Assembly: GCA_015709655.1 (NCBI GenBank) | Contig: CP054181.1 | Location: forward strand, 299,262 to 363,261 | DNA: 64,000 nt | Source of the DNA: Ignavibacteria bacterium | GTDB taxonomy: Bacteria > Bacteroidota > Ignavibacteria > Kapaibacteriales > Kapaibacteriaceae | Reading direction: 5' to 3' | Shown: piece by piece, positions 35,639-44,469 of the stretch | Position numbering within the stretch: position 1 is the first letter of the stretch | How the letters are laid out: the number at the start of each line of letters is the position of its first letter | The notes under the pieces: generated by a model | What the model was told of the DNA's origin: nothing | Databases searched by the model: none | The model's input: only the letters and a program-made list of their open reading frames with translations | Translations under genes and position numbers: made by a program

Positions 35639-37423
35639 ATGCTCCGAAACGTTTATACATTTATTTGTTTTTCACTTTGTGCAGTTATCGCAGCATCTGC
35701 ACAGGATCCCACTCCCATCATTGATGTCAGAAAGCAGGACCTTGGATCCACTGTTGTAAAAGTTGCAGGGCGTGTGAGTGCAGCCAATGAATTTGGAAAC
35801 CCGGCGTACATTCAGGATGGCACCGCAGGTATTGCCGTCTTTAACGCAGCCTTCGCCAGGGGCGTACAAATCGGCGACTCCGTTATTATCGAGAACGCAG
35901 AAATTGTTGAATTTCAGGCAACAACCGGTCAGCCGGGAACCGGCCTGTTGGAGCTGGCTGGAACCAACATGACGTTCACGGTTGTTCCTGTACCCCGCGT
36001 GGCTCCAACGCCCCGAAACACGTCGGTCCCGCTGTTGGGTGAAGGACTCGAGGGACAGTTAGTGCGAATCCGAAGACTGAAGTTTTCGGAGAAAGGAGCA
36101 TTCCAGGGAGAAAACAATTACACTGCATTCGACACTCAGGGTAATGACCTTGCAGTGCGCATCGACGGTTCAACTGAGATCGCCGTACAAGCCCTGCCAA
36201 TCCCAGAAGACGAAGTTGACATCGTGGGCTGCGTAAGCCAGTTTCGAGGAGGATATCAGATTTTGCCTCGCTTCGGAGCTGATGTGGGTGTTCAGCCCGC
36301 CGAACCCGACACTGTCCCCAAGAACCGTACCCTCGACATTACATCATGGAATCTGGACTGGTATGGCTCTACCGATACAACCATGGGGCCTTCCGATAAA
36401 CAGCGTCAGCGACGCAGTATCCGGCAGGTGATGGATACCATACAGGCAGATATTTGGGCACTTCAGGAAGTGATCGGAAGCAGTGCTGCCCAGGCACTTG
36501 CTGATTCAATACAAGGCTCGTACGGCGTCCTGTACAGCACCGAGATGCCATCCGAAATGGCTATGTGCTACCTGTACAACAAAAACACAATTACCCCGAT
36601 TACCAACGGTCTTGCCGTAAATGGCGGCGCTCAAGCCTGGGCTGGCGGACGTTTCCCATACAGGGTGACGTTTGATGCCGAAATCGACGGGATGAAGAAG
36701 CGGTACGTCCTGTTCAATATCCATGCAAAGGCAACCGGTGCTGGTACCGAACTTGACGATTATGAGCGCAGAAAGACCGATGCCGAAACGTTCCATGCCT
36801 ACCTTCATGATTTTTATTCCGACTCATCGCTCATGATCGTCGGCGATTTTAACGACAGACTCACTGGAACAAATGTAGACGAAGCAAAGCCCAGTCCGTA
36901 CAAAGTATTCACTGACGATTCAACCCGCTGGTTTCCGGTAACACTCAGCCTTGAAGAACGCGGTCTGGGGTCATACATCGGATTTGACCGGAGTTTTATT
37001 GATCATTGTTTGATTAGTCGTGACATCAAGAATTCGTTGCACAGAGTAATTCTGGAAGCTCCTCAGGCATACTTAAGCTCGTATCGAAGCACGGTTAGTG
37101 ACCACCTTCCCGTAACCACACGCCTCTTCGTCAGTGGTCAGTCGCCTGTGACTGAGACCGCCTACAGTAACCATACCGTGAGAGTTGCACCCAACCCGGT
37201 AACTACTGACGGCATGGCGGAGGTTACAATTAACGTTCCCGGCTACGTCCGCGTTGCTCTCTCCAACCAGCAAGGTATCACAACCACACTGTTGCAGGAC
37301 CACTGTGCCCCGCAGATAAAACTCGTACGCATTCCGGTTGCAACGTTATCGTCCGGCGTGTACCGGCTTATTGTTGATATCAATGGTTCGATTACCACTA
37401 CCCCGGTTGTGATTGCCCGGTAA
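35639..37423 (+). CDS. T9SS-exported endonuclease/exonuclease/phosphatase
   Basis: The 594-residue protein has a signal peptide (VYTFICFSLCAVIAASAQ). An OB-fold-like region at about 35-130 (VVKVAGRVSAANEFGNPAYI) follows, of the kind found in extracellular nucleases. Residues about 230-490 are the EEP catalytic domain: DITSWNLDWYG, DIWALQEVIG with the metal-binding Glu, LMIVGDFNDRL, and the C-terminal TVSDHLPVTTRL with the catalytic Asp-His. A T9SS sorting domain fills the last 80 residues (VAPNPVTTDGMAEV onward). The frame is open from 35144, but the ATG at 35639 starts the signal peptide. It probably degrades extracellular DNA or phosphoesters, with products taken up or bound through the upstream receptor; that link is inference. 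Confidence 0.88.
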   Translation: MLRNVYTFICFSLCAVIAASAQDPTPIIDVRKQDLGSTVVKVAGRVSAANEFGNPAYIQDGTAGIAVFNAAFARGVQIGDSVIIENAEIVEFQATTGQPGTGLLELAGTNMTFTVVPVPRVAPTPRNTSVPLLGEGLEGQLVRIRRLKFSEKGAFQGENNYTAFDTQGNDLAVRIDGSTEIAVQALPIPEDEVDIVGCVSQFRGGYQILPRFGADVGVQPAEPDTVPKNRTLDITSWNLDWYGSTDTTMGPSDKQRQRRSIRQVMDTIQADIWALQEVIGSSAAQALADSIQGSYGVLYSTEMPSEMAMCYLYNKNTITPITNGLAVNGGAQAWAGGRFPYRVTFDAEIDGMKKRYVLFNIHAKATGAGTELDDYERRKTDAETFHAYLHDFYSDSSLMIVGDFNDRLTGTNVDEAKPSPYKVFTDDSTRWFPVTLSLEERGLGSYIGFDRSFIDHCLISRDIKNSLHRVILEAPQAYLSSYRSTVSDHLPVTTRLFVSGQSPVTETAYSNHTVRVAPNPVTTDGMAEVTINVPGYVRVALSNQQGITTTLLQDHCAPQIKLVRIPVATLSSGVYRLIVDINGSITTTPVVIAR

Positions 37424-37437
37424 CCGGAACTACGACT

Positions 37438-38118
37438 TCAAATCCGTATCCTCTGCACCGCCGCCATCATTGCGATTGCGGCGGTTTCTGTTCGTAACCG
37501 GTACTTGCCTAATCGTACTGCTGTGGCATGCAAACGTTGTAGGTGTGCTTCCTCTGCTAAAGTAAAGCCCCCTTCCGGGCCAATAAACAGTGCTACCGGT
37601 ACTGACCGTACATGGTCCACGTTTGAATCTTCGGCATTCTGGCTACCATAAATAAGTTTAGCACCATGCTGCAGGCAAAACGCTGTGGCCTCGCCAAGAC
37701 CTACAGGTTCGTGAATCTGCGGAAGCCAGGGGTTGCCAGACTGCATCAGTGCTGCCACGCACTTTAGCCTCAACCGTTCAACCGATGTTCTGAAAAACTG
37801 TGACCGTTCGGTATGGACTGGTACAATGTGAGTTATGCCCAGCTCAGTTGCCTTTTCAACAGTAAACTCAATCCTACTCTTACTGTCGGTAATCCCCAAA
37901 CACAGTACCGTAACCACCGGCTCCGGAGCCAGAGTACGAGAAATAACCCGAAGTACACCTGGCGTTTCGATTCTGCACAATGCCGTAAGCCCCTTACCAT
38001 TGAGCACTTGAACCGTGCTTCCCGACCTGAGCCGTAACGACTTAAGATGCTGTATTGTATCAGCCGACGGTTTCAGCAGGTCATCGTTTTCAGGAATTGA
38101 ATCGTAGAGGTTGTCCAT
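37438..38118 (-). CDS. rsmE: 16S rRNA (uracil-1498-N3)-methyltransferase
   Basis: The 226-residue SPOUT methyltransferase methylates U1498 of 16S rRNA using S-adenosylmethionine. The N-terminal PUA-like part (HLKSLRLRSGSTVQVLNGKG) is followed by the knotted domain, with the binding motifs ALFIGPEGGFTLAEEAHL near residue 175 and RLGKYRLRTETAAIAMMA at the C-terminus. The frame extends to 38193, but the ATG at 38118 gives the normal length. It is divergent from the enoyl-CoA hydratase gene at 38174, with 55 bases between starts. Confidence 0.93.
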   Translation of the reverse strand: MDNLYDSIPENDDLLKPSADTIQHLKSLRLRSGSTVQVLNGKGLTALCRIETPGVLRVISRTLAPEPVVTVLCLGITDSKSRIEFTVEKATELGITHIVPVHTERSQFFRTSVERLRLKCVAALMQSGNPWLPQIHEPVGLGEATAFCLQHGAKLIYGSQNAEDSNVDHVRSVPVALFIGPEGGFTLAEEAHLQRLHATAVRLGKYRLRTETAAIAMMAAVQRIRI

Positions 38119-38173
38119 TCGGTTGGTAATTTCACGTAATCCGCAGAAACACAAACTTACCCTGAAGCAGCAG

Positions 38174-38959
38174 ATGACAGATTCTGAATTCACTTGTATT
38201 CGTGTTCACCACCCAACAGATGGTGTGGGGGCCATTCAAATTAACCGACCAAAGCAGCTGAATGCCCTGAGCTTACAAACCATGGTAGAACTTGTTGAAG
38301 CGTTTGAGCTTCTTGATGTCAGCGATTCTATTCGCTGTATTGTACTTCACGGTAACGATCGTGCCTTTGCAGCCGGCGCAGATATAACCGAGATGGCTGA
38401 TGCAGACGCTGTTACCATGCTCAATCGCGATCAGTTTGCACGCTGGGAACGAATTCGTAATATAAAAAAGCCGATCATTGCCGCAGTCAGTGGCTATGCA
38501 CTCGGAGGCGGCTGCGAACTTGCAATGTTGGCTGATATGATTGTTGCCAGTGAAACCGCAGTCTTCGGACAGCCCGAAATCAATATTGGTGCAATGCCGG
38601 GAGCGGGCGGCACTCAGCGTCTGACCCGTGCTGTTGGAAAGGCTGTTGCCATGGAAATAGTGTTAACCGGACGAACAATTGATGCACGGCATGCTCATGA
38701 TGCCGGACTCGTTAATCGTGTGGTACCGGTTGAATACTATTTGGATGAGGCTATTGCCCTTGCTGCCGAAATTGCGACCAAGGCTCCAATTGCTGTGCGC
38801 CTTGCCAAGGAAGCCGTCCTTAAAGCTCATAGTTCAACACTGGAAGGGGGCTTGGAATTCGAACGGAAGAACTTTTATCTTTTATTTGCCACGAACGATC
38901 AGAAGGAAGGCATGGCTGCCTTTGTTGAGAAACGTAAACCTAACTGGAGAAATTCATGA
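38174..38959 (+). CDS. Enoyl-CoA hydratase/isomerase family protein
   Basis: The 261-residue crotonase-fold protein has INRPKQLNALSLQT near residue 20, the first oxyanion-hole segment AFAAGADITEM near residue 68, the second one YALGGGCELAMLADM near 110, and the glutamate in GQPEINIGAMPGAGGTQRL. Both catalytic glutamates of classic enoyl-CoA hydratases appear present. It would hydrate trans-2-enoyl-CoA in beta-oxidation or a related pathway. It is the first of three paralogues within 8 kb (others at 39534 and 45849). Its stop overlaps the start of the secreted protein gene at 38956. Confidence 0.9.
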   Translation: MTDSEFTCIRVHHPTDGVGAIQINRPKQLNALSLQTMVELVEAFELLDVSDSIRCIVLHGNDRAFAAGADITEMADADAVTMLNRDQFARWERIRNIKKPIIAAVSGYALGGGCELAMLADMIVASETAVFGQPEINIGAMPGAGGTQRLTRAVGKAVAMEIVLTGRTIDARHAHDAGLVNRVVPVEYYLDEAIALAAEIATKAPIAVRLAKEAVLKAHSSTLEGGLEFERKNFYLLFATNDQKEGMAAFVEKRKPNWRNS

Positions 38960-39528
38960 GAGTAATGAGTAACCTGTGTGCTGCCATTGCAGTACTTGTT
39001 GCATGTAGCCTTTTTGTCACTGCCGAAGCTCGCTCTGCAGATGCACGACCTGCGCATGGTGAAACCACCATGAATACCGACTCGCTGTATATGAAGATCG
39101 TAGACTGTGCCCTGCCTCCGGTGGCATTCAGCTCGATTGCCGACGCATTTAAAACTGAGTCTCTGATCAGCGGGTTCCTTAGTATGGTTCCCAGCGAGCG
39201 GGGTGCCGATGTTTTACGACAGTCAATGGAAGCAGCAAAGAAAGCTCTAAAACCTGAAGCCTTGTTCAAACGACGTTTGTCAGAATACTTCAGGACACGG
39301 TTTTCACCTGCTGATGCTCAGAAAATCGTTGAAAGCTGTGCTGAAGGTGCCGGCTTCACTGATAAGGAATTATACGATCGCTTTCAGGAAACACTCAACG
39401 GAATGTCGCCCGTTGCCCGACGTGAGGCAGTGATGATTACCATCCGGCTTATGGGTGACTTCCTGGCCCTGGCTGCAAAGAACTTGGAGCCGCTTTCTGC
39501 ATCTGACCTGGGAATTACCGACAAATAG
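38956..39528 (+). CDS. Hypothetical secreted protein
   Basis: The 190-residue product has a signal peptide (NLCAAIAVLVACSLFVTAEA). The mature protein is largely helical by composition, with a KAALKPEALFKRRLSEYF segment and a SPADAQKIVESCAEGAGFTD segment that looks like a helix-turn-helix of the DUF2059 type, but I cannot assign it to a family. It is translationally coupled (ATGA) to the hydratase before it and five bases from the one after, an odd place for an exported protein. The start at 38956 gives the complete signal peptide. Confidence 0.7.
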   Translation: MRVMSNLCAAIAVLVACSLFVTAEARSADARPAHGETTMNTDSLYMKIVDCALPPVAFSSIADAFKTESLISGFLSMVPSERGADVLRQSMEAAKKALKPEALFKRRLSEYFRTRFSPADAQKIVESCAEGAGFTDKELYDRFQETLNGMSPVARREAVMITIRLMGDFLALAAKNLEPLSASDLGITDK

Positions 39529-39533
39529 CAACT

Positions 39534-40313
39534 ATGGATACAATTCTTTACGATAGCACCGATGGTGTTTGCACAATCACTCTGAACCGACCGGAGTCAT
39601 ACAATGCCGTCAACGAGCAGTTAAGCACCGAGTTACTCCACGCGCTTACTCAGGCAGAAACCGATGCAGGAGTCCGCTGTGTTGTGTTAACCGGAGCAGG
39701 GAAAGCATTCTGTTCAGGACAGGATCTGAAAGACGCACCAACGGGTGGCGGCAAACGCAGTCTGTACGACTCCCTGGAACGCCGGTACAACCCCATCATC
39801 CGGGCAATCACCGGAATGCCCAAACCCATTATTGCCGGCATCAACGGTGTAGCGGCTGGAGCAGGTCTTTCACTTGCCCTGGCAGCAGATATTCGAATCA
39901 TGAATTCAGCAGCACGCATGGTTGAAGCCTTCATTGGTATCGCACTGATTCCTGACAGTGGTGCTACCTTCTTCTATCCCCGAATGATGGGCTACGCAAA
40001 GGCATTCGAGTTTGCAACGCTGAATAAGCCAATTTCCGCACCCGATGCCGAGCGTCTTGGCCTGGTTAATTCTGTGGTACATCCCAAGGCGTTTCATGCT
40101 GCACTCGGTGCCGTAGCCAAAAAATATGCGTCTGGTCCAACGCAGACGTATGGATTCGTGAAGCAACTCCTTCAGCAGGGAGCTACTCGCCCTCTGGCCG
40201 AAATGCTGGAAATGGAGAAAGAATATCAACAACGGGCCGGTGACAGCAGTGATTATTCCGAAGGTGTTGCCGCCTTTATCGAGAAACGACCACCGGCATT
40301 CACCGGGTCTTGA
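39534..40313 (+). CDS. Enoyl-CoA hydratase/isomerase (PaaG-like)
   Basis: The 259-residue crotonase-fold protein has LNRPESYNAVNEQLS near residue 17, KAFCSGQDLKD near 60, and GVAAGAGLSLALAADIRI near 103. The SGQDL form of the first oxyanion-hole motif, and the AFIGIALIPDSGATFF segment with an Asp-Ser in place of the second Glu region, are features of PaaG/PaaB-type isomerases of phenylacetate degradation. The other paa genes are not in the window, so the substrate is uncertain. It lies in one run with the hydratase at 38174 and the HD-domain gene at 40316. Confidence 0.88.
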   Translation: MDTILYDSTDGVCTITLNRPESYNAVNEQLSTELLHALTQAETDAGVRCVVLTGAGKAFCSGQDLKDAPTGGGKRSLYDSLERRYNPIIRAITGMPKPIIAGINGVAAGAGLSLALAADIRIMNSAARMVEAFIGIALIPDSGATFFYPRMMGYAKAFEFATLNKPISAPDAERLGLVNSVVHPKAFHAALGAVAKKYASGPTQTYGFVKQLLQQGATRPLAEMLEMEKEYQQRAGDSSDYSEGVAAFIEKRPPAFTGS

Positions 40314-40315
40314 TC

Positions 40316-42307
40316 ATGGCTGCTTCGCAACCCACACTCTATAAAAAGCTGCGGACGGAGTCAGACGTAGCTGAGCAGCAACATACGCTAACCATGAGGA
40401 TTATCCGTTGGGTTATTATCGTGCTTGCCATAGCATCGGTAACTGCCATGCTGCCAGGGAGCGGTGGAGAAAAAAACCATGCTACCTACAGCCAGTCATT
40501 ACTGGGTACGGTCTGGAGCCAGGAATCTGTCTATGCAGATTATACCTTCCCTGTCCTGAAAACTGCGCACGAAATCAGGCAGGCCTCCGATTCGGCAGCA
40601 GATGCAGCGCCAATTGTTTTCAGGGTAAAAACTACCCTGCCGGACAGTCTGCTACCAAAACAAACAGCGCATAATCCGGGACAGTATGCTACCGTACTGA
40701 ACAAGGACAGCGTTAAAGCCGATTTTATCGTTATACGCGACAGTTCGGGAGCCGATAAACTGGTGCGTGCCGAAGCCGTACAGTTCGGACGCCAGCCGTC
40801 GGCAAACGTCGTTTTCCTGGTACCTGATGTCACGGCCACAAGTAAACTTCGTGAGGATCTTGCCACTTCGGTGGGGACAACAAAGGAGATCGTGCGAAAG
40901 TCTGACGTTATTATCCGTAAGGGGCAGCGAGTAGATGATCTGGCACTGCGCCGGTTACTTGCGTACCGTAATGCTGAACTGCTGCGCTCCACGATTACGT
41001 ACAGCTACTTTGCTGTTATTGGCAGCCTGGGCCACGCCATGGTCATCATTGGCTTTGTTGTACTGTTCCTGCGATTTCTCCGCCCCGTCAGTTACCACCG
41101 CGTATATCAACTGGCTACCTTGCTGGCACTGCCGGTGCTCAGTACATTGATGGGCTGGCTTAGTGCCCGTATCGATACTGCTCTGCCGCTTGAATACCTT
41201 GCAATCATTCCGGCACTTGCAATGATTGTCACCATCCTGTATGAGGAGCGGACTGCACTGATGCTGTCCGTTGCAATGAGTATCTCTGTGGGAGCGGCAC
41301 GCGGCGATGATTATGCAATTATGCTCGTGCTTCTGGTGGGCGGAATAATGGGCGTGTATTCTGGCCGGGATATCCACAGCAGAACCCAGATTTTTACCGC
41401 CATCGTTGCAATTTTCAGCGGCATGGCTATCGCACTTCTTGCAATCGACCTGGAGCGCTCGGCACAGGTAGAGCTTATCTGGCCCAAGCTGGTTATGGCG
41501 GGTGCCAATGCAATTCTAAGCCCCCTTCTCACCTTTGCCGTTATCCTGTTGTTTGAACGCACCTTTAACGTTGCCACTGACTTGCGACTTGAAGAATTCA
41601 ACAACGTTAATCATCCGCTTCTGCGATTGCTCAATGAACGGGCGCCGGGGACGTATCAGCATACCATGGCCGTTGCCAGGCTTGCAGAGGCGGCAGCCGA
41701 TGCCATTAGTGCCAATGCCCTGCTTACGCGCGTTGGTACGTATTTCCATGACATCGGTAAAATTGAAAAAAGTGAATACTTTGTCGAAAATCAGATCGAC
41801 ACACATAATAAACACGATCACATTCCGCCAAAACGAAGCGCTGCCATCATCAGACAACATGTTCAGGATGGAATCGAGCTGGCCAAGGAATACAAGCTGC
41901 CGGAACGAATTACCAAGTTTATTCCAATGCATCACGGCACCATACTGATTAAGCATTTTCATGCACAGGCAATGGAACAGAGTACGGAAACCGGCATTGC
42001 AGTGGATGAACAGGACTTTCGGTACCCGGGACCTAAACCCGATTCGCGCGAAGCAGGCATCGTGATGCTTGCTGATGCCGCCGAAGCATTGTCCAGACTG
42101 GTAGATACGTCGCAGCGCCAGGAAATCGAATCGGCAGTGCACTCGATCATTATGGACCGCGTGTTCGACGGACAGCTTACCAATACCATGCTTACGATAC
42201 ACGACCTTGATCTGATTCAGGAAGCCTTCGTGAAAAACCTGCTTGGCTCATCACACCAGAGAGTTCGTTACAAAAACACGCCAACAGCTCAGCACGATGC
42301 ACAGTAA
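40316..42307 (+). CDS. 7TM-HD family cyclic-dinucleotide phosphodiesterase (PgpH-like)
   Basis: The 663-residue protein has one membrane segment near residues 24-45 and an extracytoplasmic region of about 180 residues. A block of about seven membrane segments follows (residues about 225-410), then a cytoplasmic HD domain. The HD motifs are HPLLRLLNERAPGTYQHTM, RVGTYFHDIGKIEKSEYF (the HD pair), and KFIPMHHGT. This matches the 7TM receptor-HD family, whose member PgpH breaks down cyclic di-AMP. The extracytoplasmic part is somewhat shorter than in PgpH. The ATG at 40316 is preferred to a TTG at 40310. The 3' end overlaps xerD by 11 bases. Confidence 0.88.
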   Translation: MAASQPTLYKKLRTESDVAEQQHTLTMRIIRWVIIVLAIASVTAMLPGSGGEKNHATYSQSLLGTVWSQESVYADYTFPVLKTAHEIRQASDSAADAAPIVFRVKTTLPDSLLPKQTAHNPGQYATVLNKDSVKADFIVIRDSSGADKLVRAEAVQFGRQPSANVVFLVPDVTATSKLREDLATSVGTTKEIVRKSDVIIRKGQRVDDLALRRLLAYRNAELLRSTITYSYFAVIGSLGHAMVIIGFVVLFLRFLRPVSYHRVYQLATLLALPVLSTLMGWLSARIDTALPLEYLAIIPALAMIVTILYEERTALMLSVAMSISVGAARGDDYAIMLVLLVGGIMGVYSGRDIHSRTQIFTAIVAIFSGMAIALLAIDLERSAQVELIWPKLVMAGANAILSPLLTFAVILLFERTFNVATDLRLEEFNNVNHPLLRLLNERAPGTYQHTMAVARLAEAAADAISANALLTRVGTYFHDIGKIEKSEYFVENQIDTHNKHDHIPPKRSAAIIRQHVQDGIELAKEYKLPERITKFIPMHHGTILIKHFHAQAMEQSTETGIAVDEQDFRYPGPKPDSREAGIVMLADAAEALSRLVDTSQRQEIESAVHSIIMDRVFDGQLTNTMLTIHDLDLIQEAFVKNLLGSSHQRVRYKNTPTAQHDAQ

Positions 42308-43244
42308 TGTTCCCAAGGGATTTGCCGCTGACTTGTCTGCATTCAAGGACTACATTTCGTTGGAAAGGGGCTTGAGCACAACTACACTTGATGCTTATCT
42401 GCATGATACGACAAGATTGGCAGAACATCTTGATAGTTGCAATATTGATAAATTTTCGGATGCAAACAGACATCATTTATCAGGTTTTTTTGTAGTCCTG
42501 TCAAACCTTGGAATTGCTCCAGTCAGTCGGGCCCGTTACTTGTCATCGATCCGACACCTGTACCGGTTCCTGGTTTCGGCCGGACGAGCCACGGCCGATG
42601 TAACCGAGACGATACAGGTACCTGCCAAAACACGGCATCTTCCCTCAACCTTGTCTGTTGCTGAAATGGTACGGCTGCTGCAATCTGTGGGCGAAACCAT
42701 TGCCGGCGTTCCGCCCACCAAGTACGAGCTTCGAGACCGCGCTCTGCTGGAGCTTATGTATGCCTGCGGCCTACGGGTCTCAGAGGTTACCGCAATACGT
42801 CAGCGACAAGTACTGTTCGATATGGAGCTGATCCGGGTTATTGGCAAGGGGTCAAAAGAACGAATGATTCCCATTGGAATGACTGCAATAACCTGGATAA
42901 AAAAGTATATGAACGAAGCCCGGGCGCAGCTAATAACTCAGAAGCCAACAGACGATGTGTTGTTATTAAGCAAGCGCGGCACCATGCTTTCGCGGATGAG
43001 TGTATGGAACATCATTCAGCAGGCTGCCGGGAAGGCTGGCATCCAGACTCATGTTCACCCCCACCTTTTCCGACATAGCTTTGCTACCCATCTTCTGGAA
43101 GGCGGTGCAGACCTCCGCGCTGTCCAGGAAATGCTTGGTCATGCCGATATCGGAACAACACAGATTTACACCCACGTCGATCGTGAGTATATCAGAGAGG
43201 TTCATACTCTGTTTCACCCACGAAACAAATCCGAACATGATTAA
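42297..43244 (+). CDS. xerD: Tyrosine site-specific recombinase XerC/XerD family
   Basis: The 315-residue recombinase has the N-terminal SAM-like core-binding domain (DYISLERGLSTTTLDAYLHD) and the catalytic domain with the full set of residues: Arg in LMYACGLRVSEV, Lys in IGKGSKERMIPIG, His-x-x-Arg in HPHLFRHSFATHLL, the second His in LGHADIGTTQIYTH, and the nucleophile Tyr in that last block. This matches XerC/XerD, which resolve chromosome dimers at dif. No mobile element ends are visible around it, so a housekeeping role is favoured. It overlaps the HD gene before it and the NamZ gene after it. XerC versus XerD is uncertain. Confidence 0.88.
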   Translation: MHSNVPKGFAADLSAFKDYISLERGLSTTTLDAYLHDTTRLAEHLDSCNIDKFSDANRHHLSGFFVVLSNLGIAPVSRARYLSSIRHLYRFLVSAGRATADVTETIQVPAKTRHLPSTLSVAEMVRLLQSVGETIAGVPPTKYELRDRALLELMYACGLRVSEVTAIRQRQVLFDMELIRVIGKGSKERMIPIGMTAITWIKKYMNEARAQLITQKPTDDVLLLSKRGTMLSRMSVWNIIQQAAGKAGIQTHVHPHLFRHSFATHLLEGGADLRAVQEMLGHADIGTTQIYTHVDREYIREVHTLFHPRNKSEHD

Positions 43245-44469
43245 ACTCTTTGTCCTTCTGGTTACACTATGCTGTTTAGCAGCAACAGCTCAATCTGATT
43301 CTGCTGTTGTAAAAACCGGCGTGGACAACCTGATCGACGTCCAGTTTGATGTGCTTGCCGGAAAGAATGTTGTTCTGGTGTCTCATGCAGCAGCGCGCTC
43401 ACTGTCCGGCAGAACAACACTTCAGGAGATGCTGCGCGCCGGAACTGTACGCATCCTGCGAGTGCTTGCTCCCGAGCATGGCTATGATGGAATAACCAAG
43501 GCCGGCGTTGCTGTTTCGGATGGCGTGAGCGATACAATACCTGTGATGTCGCTCTATGGAAAGGACCGTAAGCCAACACTGAAGCATCTGCAGGGTGCCG
43601 ATGTTGTAGTTATTGATTTGCAGGATATCGGAACCAGAAGCTATACCTACGTTAGCACGATGATTGAAGTACTCCAGAGCTGCGCAGAGAACGGCATACC
43701 GGTTATTATCCTGGACAGACCAAACCCTCTGGGTGGTGAAGATGTGGACGGCGCCATCCCGGAAGGAAACTACCAAAGTTTTGTTTGCAGAATTCCCGTA
43801 CCCTACATTCACGGTTTAACTCTGGGCGAGATTGCCGGCATGGCCAATAAGCTGGGATGGCTTGGAAAACTATCAAACGGCTTTCCCAAGACCTGCTCGC
43901 TCACTGTTGTCCGCTGCAAAGGATGGAGTCGTTCAGATACCTGGCGCAAGACCATGCTGGCATGGTACCCAACGTCACCCAATATCCCAACGTCAGAAAG
44001 CGCAACCTACTACCCCTTCCTGGGTTTGCTGGGTGAACTGGGCTGGTGCTCGATTGGTATTGGCACAACAATGCCATTTGCTGTATTTGGTGCTCCCTGG
44101 ATGGTGCGTGATACCATCATCGAACACAGAATGAAGCGATACGGGATACTACTACGGTATGGACGTTTTGTGCCACAGACAGGCATGTATAAAGATCAGG
44201 TATGCAATGGCTACCATATTGCCAGAGCTCCCGGCGCAGCCTACCGTCCGTTTACGGCTGCAATGATGCTGATATCACGATTACGGAGCACCTATCCTGA
44301 TCACACTGCTTCAGTGCCGTCGCCTCAATCCTTGTTTGTACGCGCCTGCGGATCAGAAAAATACCTGGATGTGTTTAAGCGCCAAATGTCAGTCACTGAC
44401 ATTGAGTCACTCTCCGAGAGCGGCGTAGCAGATTTCATTATTCTGCGTACTGCTTTCCTGTTGTACTAA
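43237..44469 (+). CDS. Exo-beta-N-acetylmuramidase NamZ-like protein (DUF1343)
   Basis: The 410-residue product has a signal peptide (KLFVLLVTLCCLAATAQ). The DUF1343 fold follows: LAGKNVVLVSHAAARS, VLAPEHGYDG, DVVVIDLQDIGTRSYTYVST near residue 120, and VIILDRPNPLGGEDVDG near 155. NamZ of Bacillus subtilis releases MurNAc from the non-reducing end of peptidoglycan chains, and this family includes many Bacteroidota homologues. The frame is open from 43000, but the ATG at 43237 starts the signal peptide and overlaps xerD by eight bases. It is convergent with, and overlaps by four bases, the phosphodiester glycosidase gene. Confidence 0.87.
   Translation: MIKLFVLLVTLCCLAATAQSDSAVVKTGVDNLIDVQFDVLAGKNVVLVSHAAARSLSGRTTLQEMLRAGTVRILRVLAPEHGYDGITKAGVAVSDGVSDTIPVMSLYGKDRKPTLKHLQGADVVVIDLQDIGTRSYTYVSTMIEVLQSCAENGIPVIILDRPNPLGGEDVDGAIPEGNYQSFVCRIPVPYIHGLTLGEIAGMANKLGWLGKLSNGFPKTCSLTVVRCKGWSRSDTWRKTMLAWYPTSPNIPTSESATYYPFLGLLGELGWCSIGIGTTMPFAVFGAPWMVRDTIIEHRMKRYGILLRYGRFVPQTGMYKDQVCNGYHIARAPGAAYRPFTAAMMLISRLRSTYPDHTASVPSPQSLFVRACGSEKYLDVFKRQMSVTDIESLSESGVADFIILRTAFLLY

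Noticed and set aside
42297..43244. xerD as the integrase of a mobile element
   Set aside because: It lies inside an overlapping operon of housekeeping-type genes, with no tRNA, direct repeats or phage or transposon genes around it.
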